The notes beneath the pieces are model-generated. The model did not search any database and was not told where the DNA came from. It was given only the letters and a program-made list of their open reading frames with translations. Of a stretch of 64,000 nucleotides of DNA, positions 58,034 to 64,000 are shown piece by piece. The DNA comes from Comamonadaceae bacterium PBBC1 (lineage in GTDB: Bacteria > Pseudomonadota > Gammaproteobacteria > Burkholderiales > Burkholderiaceae_C). The stretch spans positions 62,001-126,000 of the forward strand of contig NKIP01000008.1 of assembly GCA_002256145.1 (NCBI GenBank), given 5' to 3'. Position 1 is the stretch's first letter. The number at the start of each line of letters is the position of its first letter. Position numbers and translations under genes: made by a program.

Positions 58034-59329
58034 TCAGAGGGTTTTGAACACGTCGCCTGCCACCCGCACCGTCTCGGTGATGTCGGCTTCAGTGTGGGCG
58101 GCACTCACAAAGCCAGCTTCGTATAAAGCGGGCGCGATGTAGACACCGCCGTCCAGCAGGCCGTGGAACAGTTTGTTGAACTTGGGACTGTCGCTGGTCA
58201 TGACCTGGGCGTAGTTTTGCGCCAACTCGGGCAGCAAGAAAAAGCCAAACATGCCGCCTTGGCAGTCGGCGCTGAAAGGCACGCCCGCATTGGCCGCAGC
58301 ACCTTTGAGGCCGTCAACCAAACTTTGCGTGCGAGAACTCAACGCATCCCAAAAGCCGGGCTTGGCGATCTCGCGCAGTGTGGCCAAGCCGCAGGCGGTG
58401 GCCACCGGGTTGCCGCTGAGCGTTCCCGCCTGGTAGACCGGGCCGGTGGGGGCCAACTGGCGCATGATCTCACGCGGACCGCCAAAGGCGGCCAAAGGCA
58501 TGCCGCCGCCAATCACCTTGCCCAGCACCGTCATGTCGGGCTTGAAGCCGGGGATCAATTTGGCGTACACGCTTTGTGCGCTGCCCAAGGCCACGCGGAA
58601 ACCGGACATCACTTCGTCAAACACCAGCAGCGCGCCGTGCTGTGTGCACAGCTCGCGGCAGCGCGTCATGAAGGGCACGCTGGCGCGCACAAAGTTCATG
58701 TTGCCCGCGATGGGCTCGATCATCACGCAGGCCAGTTCCTTGCCGTGCAGTGCAAAGGCTTCTTCCAGTTGCTGGATGTTGTTGTATTCCAGCACCAAGG
58801 TGTCGCGCACCACTTCGGGCGGCACACCCGCGCTGGTGGGGTTGCCAAAGGTGGCCAGGCCCGATCCTGCCTTGACGAGCAGCGCGTCGGCGTGTCCGTG
58901 GTAGCAGCCTTCGAACTTGATGAACTTGGTGCGGCCCGTCGCACCGCGTGCCAGCCGCAGGGCGCTCATGCCCGCTTCGGTGCCCGAGCTGACCAGGCGC
59001 ACCATTTCCATGGAGGGGACATGCTTGAGTATTTCTTCGGCCAGTTCGATCTCGCGCTCGGTGGGGGCACCAAACGAGAAGCCGTCCAGTGCCGCTTTTT
59101 GAACGGCTTCAAGCACGGCGGGGTGACCGTGGCCCAGGATCATGGGACCCCAAGAGCCGATGTAATCGATGTACTTTTGGCCGTTGGCGTCCCAAAAATA
59201 GGCACCCTGGGCACGCTGCACAAAGCGGGGTGTGCCCCCCACTGCGCGAAAGGCACGAACGGGAGAATTCACCCCCCCGGGGATCACCTGGGCGGCGCGG
59301 TCAAAAAGGGTTTGGTTGCGATCAGTCAT
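58034..59329 (-). CDS. hemL: Glutamate-1-semialdehyde 2,1-aminomutase
   Basis: A 431-residue PLP enzyme that makes 5-aminolevulinate for haem synthesis. Landmarks are [13 protein letters not shown] at the N-terminus, the cofactor loop [15 protein letters not shown], and the PLP lysine in [16 protein letters not shown]. Length is standard. The thiD gene lies 17 bp upstream on the same strand, and the pair is usually co-transcribed in Burkholderiales. Confidence 0.96.
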   Translation of the reverse strand: MTDRNQTLFDRAAQVIPGGVNSPVRAFRAVGGTPRFVQRAQGAYFWDANGQKYIDYIGSWGPMILGHGHPAVLEAVQKAALDGFSFGAPTEREIELAEEILKHVPSMEMVRLVSSGTEAGMSALRLARGATGRTKFIKFEGCYHGHADALLVKAGSGLATFGNPTSAGVPPEVVRDTLVLEYNNIQQLEEAFALHGKELACVMIEPIAGNMNFVRASVPFMTRCRELCTQHGALLVFDEVMSGFRVALGSAQSVYAKLIPGFKPDMTVLGKVIGGGMPLAAFGGPREIMRQLAPTGPVYQAGTLSGNPVATACGLATLREIAKPGFWDALSSRTQSLVDGLKGAAANAGVPFSADCQGGMFGFFLLPELAQNYAQVMTSDSPKFNKLFHGLLDGGVYIAPALYEAGFVSAAHTEADITETVRVAGDVFKTL

Positions 59330-59346
59330 GGGGTGTGTCTCTGGCT

Positions 59347-60288
59347 TCAGTGTTTGGTTTCGTTGAAAGGTACTTCAAAGTAATCTGCCCCTGGGTGCAC
59401 TTCGGGATCCGCTTCGTCGTCGGTTTCATCGCCTTCGGGTAGTGCCCAAAACAGGCGGTCAGGGATGACCTGGCCCATGCCGGGCCGAAAGCCTTCGTCC
59501 AGGCACCGGTCCAGATAATGCAGTGCTTCGCTGGTGGCTTCGGGCAGGTCCATGCCGGTGGCCAGCAACGCGGCCAAAGCAGCGGTCAAGGTGTCACCGG
59601 CACCCGCAAATACAGCTTCAATGTGCTCGAATTTCTCGTGGGCCATCACCGACTCAGGTGACGTCAACACGTTGTCGATGTGCTGTTCGGGCAAGGGCAG
59701 ACCGGTCACCAGGGTGTAGGGCACGCCCCATTCGGATGCCGCCTTGGCAATGTCGCGTGGACCGGGGTTGCGCTGACCCGTCCATTCTGGCAAGAGCCAG
59801 CGGCGCAGCGTGCTGTGGTGGCCGATCAAGACGCTGGTCTGCGGCAACAGCAGTTCGCGAAAAGCGTCCAAGTAAGCGTCGATTTTGTCTTCTTCCCACC
59901 ACGACAAGTTGGGCATGTAGGCCACCACCGGCACACCTTCGTAGTCATCGGCCAACTCGGCGATTGCGCTCAAGTTTTCAGGTGTGCCCACAAAACCAAC
60001 CTTGATGACCTGCACCGGAACGTCTTCGGCCATGGTGCGGGCCTGGTCGTTCACGGCTTCGCTGTCCAGAGGGTAAAAGTCGGTGATGCTGGTGGTGTCA
60101 CGCACGTAGGCACCGGTGCACACGGGCAGGCAATGCGCCCCAACCGACGCCATGGCGACGGCATCGCAACTGAGGCCTCCAGCACCACTGGGGTCGTTGG
60201 CATTGAAGGACAGGACACAGGCCATGAGGGCAGGCTCTTGGTCGGCTAACAGCTGTTCAAGGTCGGGGTCGTGGCTGACGTCGGTCAT
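59347..60288 (-). CDS. thiD: ThiD-like hydroxymethylpyrimidine/phosphomethylpyrimidine kinase
   Basis: A 313-residue ribokinase-fold kinase for the pyrimidine half of thiamin. The N-terminal motif [11 protein letters not shown] and the C-terminal [14 protein letters not shown] (anion hole with catalytic Asp) are present. The middle differs from E. coli ThiD, and there is an acidic C-terminal tail (about 280-313) not usual in ThiD. No TPP riboswitch was recognised in the 105-bp gap to the divergent rubredoxin gene. Confidence 0.85.
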   Translation of the reverse strand: MTDVSHDPDLEQLLADQEPALMACVLSFNANDPSGAGGLSCDAVAMASVGAHCLPVCTGAYVRDTTSITDFYPLDSEAVNDQARTMAEDVPVQVIKVGFVGTPENLSAIAELADDYEGVPVVAYMPNLSWWEEDKIDAYLDAFRELLLPQTSVLIGHHSTLRRWLLPEWTGQRNPGPRDIAKAASEWGVPYTLVTGLPLPEQHIDNVLTSPESVMAHEKFEHIEAVFAGAGDTLTAALAALLATGMDLPEATSEALHYLDRCLDEGFRPGMGQVIPDRLFWALPEGDETDDEADPEVHPGADYFEVPFNETKH

Positions 60289-60393
60289 TAAAAGGGCGAA
60301 TGTCGGGTGCTTCGGTAGGTTTGAACTGGGGGCTCATCGAACAGCCCGATACAATCAAAACATTCTATTCGACTCTCTGATTGCGACACTGTG

Positions 60394-60564
60394 ATGGAAC
60401 TCAAAACTTGGATGTGCCTGATTTGCGGCTGGATCTACGATGAAGCTGAGGGCGATCCCGAGCATGGCATTGCTCCCGGCACCAAATGGGAAGACGTGCC
60501 CATGAACTGGACTTGCCCCGAATGCGCGGCCCGCAAGGAAGACTTCGAGATGGTTGCGATCTGA
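60394..60564 (+). CDS. rubA: Rubredoxin
   Basis: A 56-residue iron protein with the two CxxC knuckles Cys8/Cys11 (CLICG) and Cys41/Cys44 (CPECA), which bind one Fe. The central DPEHGIAPGTKWEDVP is typical. It carries single electrons in the cytoplasm. ATG 60394 is taken; a GTG directly before is possible. It is divergent from thiD-hemL, a common betaproteobacterial arrangement, and is followed by palindromic repeats. Confidence 0.95.
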   Translation: MELKTWMCLICGWIYDEAEGDPEHGIAPGTKWEDVPMNWTCPECAARKEDFEMVAI

Positions 60565-60580
60565 TCGGCACTCGCATGCC

Positions 60581-60647
60581 GTAGGTCGGTGGCTTCAGCC
60601 CCGACAAACCCGGTGGGCCAAGTGTCGGAGCTGAAGCTCCGACCTAC
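60581..60647. repeat. Inverted pair of GTCGG-family palindromic repeats
   Basis: GTAGGTCGGTGGCTTCAGCC (60581-60600, continuing CCGACA) and TGTCGGAGCTGAAGCTCCGA (60623-60642, continuing CCTAC) are inverted copies separated by 16 bp. Each is itself palindromic. They match the single copy at 9724 and lie between the convergent rubredoxin and photolyase genes. Confidence 0.7.
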
Positions 60648-60669
60648 AACGAGCACCCGTATCGCAGCC

Positions 60670-62148
60670 TTATTCAGACAGTGTTTTCTTGACCACCGCA
60701 TAGCGGGCCAGCGTTTTTTCGCGGGCTTGGGCGTGGTCCACGATGGGGGCCGGGTAGGTTTTACCAATCACCACTCCCGCCGCTTGCAATTCCATGGGTT
60801 TGGCCAGCCAAGGCGCGTGCAACGCGGCCGTGGGCAAGTCCGCCAATTCCGGCACATAGCGGCGGATGAACTTGCCCTCGGGGTCGAACTTTTCGCTTTG
60901 GCTGATCGGGTTGAAGATGCGAAAGTAGGGCTGCGCGTCACAGCCGCTGGAGCTGGCCCACTGCCAGCCGCCGTTGTTGGCCGACAAATCAAAGTCGTTC
61001 AGGTGGGTGGCGAAGTATTTTTCGCCCCAGCGCCAGTCAATGCCCAAGTCTTTGACCAAAAAGCTCGCCACCACCATGCGCAAGCGGTTGTGCATGTAGC
61101 CCGTCTGGTTGATCTGGCGCATGGCCGCGTCCACCAGCGGGTAGCCGGTGCGGGCTTCGCACCAGGCGTCAAACAGCTTGTGGGCGTGCGGGCCGTGTTC
61201 CCAGTGGATGGCGTCGTAGTCGGGCTTGAAGCTTTGGCCTTGGCCCACATGCGCAAAGTTGTGCAGCACCTGCACATAAAAGTCGCGCCAAATCAGCTCG
61301 GACAGCCACACGCTGGCCCCCACGCTGCCGGCCAGCATGCGCGGGTGCGCCTCGCGGGCCAGCTGGCGGATCGACACCGTGCCAAAGCGCAAATGCACAC
61401 TCAAATAACTGGGGCCTTTGACAGCCGGAAAGTTGCGTGTGTCCTCGTACTGGTCAATGCGGGTCAAAAAGTCTTGCAGCAAGGCCTGTGCACCCGATTC
61501 GCCGGTGGGGATTTTCAGGGCTTTGAGGTTCGTGATTTCAAAATCAAGGTCCTGCAGCGCAGGCACGGCTTGGGCCAGGTCATCCGGCCTTGGGGCCAGC
61601 CGCTGGGCCATGGATGCCACGTCAAAGGCCCGAAGGTCCTCCGGCCTGACTTTTTTCAGCCAAGCGTTTTTGTAGGGCGTGAACACGCTGAAGGGCTTGG
61701 CCATCTGGGTCAGCACCTCGTTGCGCTCAAACACCACATGGTCCTTGAAGGTGTGCAGCACGATGCCGTGGTCGGCCAAGTGGCCGCGCACCTGAATGTC
61801 GCGGGCCAGCGCCAAGGGCTCGTCGTCGTGGTTGGCAAACACGGCCTGGGCCTGCAGGTGCTGGGCCAGTTTGACAATTTTGTATTTGGCCACGCCGTGG
61901 CGCACGATGAGGCCCGCCTGCGGGTGACCCGACATTTCCCGCAAACGGGCATCGACTTCGACCAGTGACTCGCGGATGAACTCGACCCGGCGGTCGGCGC
62001 GGGGCAGGGCGTTCAGGATCTCGGTGTCGAACACAAACACCACATGCACCCGCTGGCAGTGCTTCAGGGCTTGATGCAGGGCGGCGTGGTCACTCACGCG
62101 CAGGTCGCGCCGCAGCCAGACCAGGCCGCAAGAAAAAGGGGTTTGCAT
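60670..62148 (-). CDS. phrB: Deoxyribodipyrimidine photolyase (class I CPD type)
   Basis: A 492-residue flavoprotein that splits UV-induced pyrimidine dimers with light. An N-terminal antenna domain begins GLVWLRRDLRVSDH. The C-terminal FAD domain carries the signature segments TGYPLVDAAMRQ, MHNRLRMVVASFLVKDL and WASSSGCDAQPYFRIFNP. Length and motifs are those of standard class I photolyases. It is divergent from yqgE. Confidence 0.95.
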   Translation of the reverse strand: MQTPFSCGLVWLRRDLRVSDHAALHQALKHCQRVHVVFVFDTEILNALPRADRRVEFIRESLVEVDARLREMSGHPQAGLIVRHGVAKYKIVKLAQHLQAQAVFANHDDEPLALARDIQVRGHLADHGIVLHTFKDHVVFERNEVLTQMAKPFSVFTPYKNAWLKKVRPEDLRAFDVASMAQRLAPRPDDLAQAVPALQDLDFEITNLKALKIPTGESGAQALLQDFLTRIDQYEDTRNFPAVKGPSYLSVHLRFGTVSIRQLAREAHPRMLAGSVGASVWLSELIWRDFYVQVLHNFAHVGQGQSFKPDYDAIHWEHGPHAHKLFDAWCEARTGYPLVDAAMRQINQTGYMHNRLRMVVASFLVKDLGIDWRWGEKYFATHLNDFDLSANNGGWQWASSSGCDAQPYFRIFNPISQSEKFDPEGKFIRRYVPELADLPTAALHAPWLAKPMELQAAGVVIGKTYPAPIVDHAQAREKTLARYAVVKKTLSE

Positions 62149-62221
62149 GGGGTAAGCCGGGTTGTATCAAACAATGCACATCTGGCCCAAACAGAGGAGA
62201 CGGGGCCGCTAAAATCGGTGC

Positions 62222-62845
62222 ATGACCGCCGATTCTGCCTCTATTGACCTCAAGCATCATTTCCTGATCGCCATGCCCGGGTTGGAGGACGAGACATTTG
62301 CCCGCAGCGTCATCTACATGTGCGAGCACAGCCCCCGCGGTGCCATGGGCCTGATCATCAACAAACCCTCCGACATCAGCATGCGCCTTTTGTTTGACAA
62401 GGTGGAGCTGCCCTTGCGCCGGGAAGACCTGATGCAAAACCCGGTGGGCCACGGCGGCCCGGTGCAAACCGAGCGCGGCTTTGTGCTGCACGACCCTTTG
62501 CGCCCCCTCGTGCACGATCCACTGCGCATGGACAAACCCGAACAAGAAAGCTCGGCCTACGCCTCCACCCTCACCGTGCCGGGTGGGCTGGAGATGACGA
62601 CATCGCGCGACGTGCTCGAAGCCCTGTCGTCTGGCGCAGGCCCGCGCCGCGTGCTGGTCACGTTGGGGTATTCGTCTTGGGGCGAAGGCCAGCTTGAATC
62701 CGAGCTGGTTGAAAACACCTGGCTCACGGTGCCCGCCTCGGCCGATGTGATCTTTGATGTACCCATGGCCGAGCGCTACGACCGTGCCCTGGACTTGCTG
62801 GGCCTCAAAAGCTGGATGCTCTCGCCAGACGCGGGGCACGCATGA
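62222..62845 (+). CDS. yqgE: YqgE/AlgH-family protein
   Basis: A 207-residue protein of the UPF0301/AlgH family with the segments FLIAMPGLEDETFARSVIY and GAMGLIINKP near the start, and VTLGYSSWGEGQLE in the second half. Its function is not firmly known. In Pseudomonas AlgH affects alginate and other traits. It overlaps ruvX by 4 bp in a conserved order. Confidence 0.93.
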   Translation: MTADSASIDLKHHFLIAMPGLEDETFARSVIYMCEHSPRGAMGLIINKPSDISMRLLFDKVELPLRREDLMQNPVGHGGPVQTERGFVLHDPLRPLVHDPLRMDKPEQESSAYASTLTVPGGLEMTTSRDVLEALSSGAGPRRVLVTLGYSSWGEGQLESELVENTWLTVPASADVIFDVPMAERYDRALDLLGLKSWMLSPDAGHA

Positions 62846-63258
62846 GCAGCACCCCAGAAAACACCGTCCCCGCCAATCACCAGAGTTTTCTGGCCTTTGA
62901 CTATGGTCTCAAGCGCACCGGCGTGGCCGTGGGCAACCGCCTCATGAAAACCGCCACGCCGCAAGGCACCATCGCCGCTGAGGGCGACGCCCGCTTTGAG
63001 CACATCGCCAAACGCATCAAGGAGTGGCAGCCCGACGCGCTGGTGATTGGCGTGCCCCTCCACCCCGATGGCGGCGAGCACGAAAACACCTTGCGTGCCC
63101 GCAAGTTTGGCCGTCAGCTGCGTGGCCGTTTTGGCTTGGTGGTGTACGAGGTGGATGAGCGTTACACCACCACCGAAGCCCACTCTTATGGGGCCAAAGA
63201 CGCCGATGCGGCGGCGGCGGCGATCATTCTTGACCAATTTTTAAGGAGCCTGCCATGA
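62842..63258 (+). CDS. ruvX: RuvX/YqgF Holliday-junction resolvase-like RNase H fold protein
   Basis: A 138-residue RNase H-fold protein with the N-terminal AFDYGLKRTGVAVG catalytic strand, the VIGVPLHPDG block, and EVDERYTTTEA with the second acid. The YqgF group is linked to 16S rRNA 5' end processing and was proposed as a Holliday junction resolvase. It overlaps yqgE before it and pyrR after it by 4 bp. Confidence 0.94.
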   Translation: MSSTPENTVPANHQSFLAFDYGLKRTGVAVGNRLMKTATPQGTIAAEGDARFEHIAKRIKEWQPDALVIGVPLHPDGGEHENTLRARKFGRQLRGRFGLVVYEVDERYTTTEAHSYGAKDADAAAAAIILDQFLRSLP

Positions 63259-63764
63259 GTGCTTTGGCGTTGAATGCAGAAGCCCTGTACCTGGAGCTGC
63301 TGCGCGGCGTGCGCAGCCTGTATCAGGCCAATACCCGATTGGTCGGCATTACCTCGGGTGGGGCCTGGTTGGCCCAGCGCCTGCAACGTGACCTGTGCTT
63401 GCCCGGTGAGTCGGGTCAGGTGTCTTCGGTCATGCACCGCGACGACTTTGCCCAACGCGGCTTGTCGACCGGTGGTCAGACCAGCTTGCCGTTCGAGGTC
63501 GACGGTGCCGACATCCTGGTGCTGGACGATGTGCTCTACACCGGCCGCACCATTCGCGCCGTGCTCAACGAAATTTTTGACTACGGCCGACCCGCCCGCG
63601 TGCAGCTGGCGGTGCTGGTTGACCGGGGTGGACGGCAACTGCCCATTCAGGCCGACTTTGCCGCCGCCCGCGTGGCCCTGCCCGAGACCCAATCGCTGGC
63701 GCTGGCCCGCGACCCGGCTGGCGCATTCAGTTTTGACGTGGAGATCAAAGCCGCGCTTTCTTGA
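63255..63764 (+). CDS. pyrR: PyrR, bifunctional pyr regulator/uracil phosphoribosyltransferase
   Basis: A 169-residue phosphoribosyltransferase with the PRPP loop [17 protein letters not shown]. In Gram-positive bacteria PyrR attenuates pyr mRNA. In proteobacteria it mainly sits beside pyrB as seen here, and a regulatory role is uncertain. The start overlaps the ruvX stop. Confidence 0.93.
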   Translation: MSALALNAEALYLELLRGVRSLYQANTRLVGITSGGAWLAQRLQRDLCLPGESGQVSSVMHRDDFAQRGLSTGGQTSLPFEVDGADILVLDDVLYTGRTIRAVLNEIFDYGRPARVQLAVLVDRGGRQLPIQADFAAARVALPETQSLALARDPAGAFSFDVEIKAALS

Positions 63765-63795
63765 AGGCGCTTCAACAGGCCACGAGGTGAAAAAC

Positions 63796-64000
63796 ATGCT
63801 CTACAAACGCAACAACCCCCAACTCAACAAAAACGGCGAGCTGATCCACCTGCTATCCACCGAGGGTCTGTCCAAAGACATCCTCACCCACATCCTCGAC
63901 ACGGCGGCCAGCTTCGTCAGTGTGAGTGACCGCGAAGTCAAAAAGGTGCCCCTTCTGCGCGGCAAAAGCGTGTTCAACCTGTTTTTTGAAAACAGCACCC
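63796..64000 (+). CDS. pyrB: Aspartate carbamoyltransferase catalytic chain, N-terminal part (cut by window edge)
   Basis: The frame starts at ATG 63796 behind a GAGGTGA site and runs off the window after 68 residues. The final [11 protein letters not shown] matches the carbamoyl-phosphate-binding start of PyrB (family motif FFExSTRT). It would catalyse the first committed step of pyrimidine synthesis. Position behind pyrR supports the call. Confidence 0.93.
   Translation, partial: MLYKRNNPQLNKNGELIHLLSTEGLSKDILTHILDTAASFVSVSDREVKKVPLLRGKSVFNLFFENST

Noticed and set aside
60289-60393. TPP riboswitch before thiD
   Set aside because: The gap is too short and no thi-box-like conserved segments were seen on either strand.

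Overview
The window reads as a chromosomal segment of a betaproteobacterium of the order Burkholderiales, most likely a Comamonadaceae member of the Limnohabitans/Rhodoferax/Polaromonas type. This is inferred from gene content and style: several Bug/TctC-type periplasmic receptors, two TRAP transporters, a paaG-paaI-paaK phenylacetate block, dusB-fis-purH, hemL-thiD-rubredoxin and yqgE-ruvX-pyrR-pyrB arrangements, high coding GC, and short palindromic repeats between genes. No rRNA, CRISPR array, prophage structural gene or transposase was seen.

Layout. 1-2867: a TRAP transporter (3' end of the receptor, then small and large permeases) with a terminator hairpin between receptor and permeases. 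3079-9653: a periplasmic, membrane-anchored molybdenum/tungsten formate dehydrogenase operon (Tat-signal peptide protein, catalytic subunit, four-cluster Fe-S subunit, small lipoprotein, cytochrome b, small Ala-rich periplasmic protein) followed by fdhD. 9829-13343: phenylacetate catabolism (a crotonase divergent from paaG-paaI-paaK) around a TetR-type palindrome. 13398-20802: housekeeping genes (M61 peptidase, DUF3429 protein, DsbC, a UbiH-type monooxygenase, a lipoprotein, YchF, an alpha/beta hydrolase). 20905-28665: a GntR/FCD regulator divergent from a seven-gene catabolic operon of unknown substrate (class III CoA-transferase, divergent crotonase, quinone-oxidoreductase-like protein, two Bug receptors, class II aldolase, D-2-hydroxyacid dehydrogenase). 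29442-34223: a TonB-dependent receptor, a YfiR/DUF4154 periplasmic protein and a membrane hybrid histidine kinase in one operon, a likely envelope-sensing module. 34448-39459: dusB-fis-purH, a reversed-order PIN toxin/antitoxin pair and a DEAD-box helicase. 39487-39708: two inverted-repeat pairs of one palindromic family. 39716-47412: a complete TRAP transporter beside an indolepyruvate-oxidoreductase-like pair, divergent from a LysR regulator.

47461-55052 is the accessory part: two unrelated ATPase genes with AT-rich or palindromic 5' regions, two degraded gene remnants, a tRNA-like element, an unknown 169-residue protein, and a 1278-residue type IIG restriction-modification enzyme overlapping it. 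The enzyme gene carries an in-frame palindrome with perfect 27-bp arms. After it come a DUF6172 protein, a VapBC-like pair, an orphan Bug receptor, an outer-membrane barrel candidate, hemL, thiD, a 56-residue rubredoxin, a photolyase and yqgE-ruvX-pyrR-pyrB (cut by the right edge).

Taken together the window describes a heterotroph taking up organic acids through TRAP and Bug systems, degrading aromatic acids through CoA thioesters, drawing electrons from formate at the periplasmic face, and carrying a small defence/selfish-element region. The strongest candidates for new biology are the palindrome-bearing type IIG enzyme with its coupled partner, the TonB-YfiR-kinase module, the unassigned CoA-transferase operon and the ATPase gene that starts exactly at the end of a perfect palindrome.
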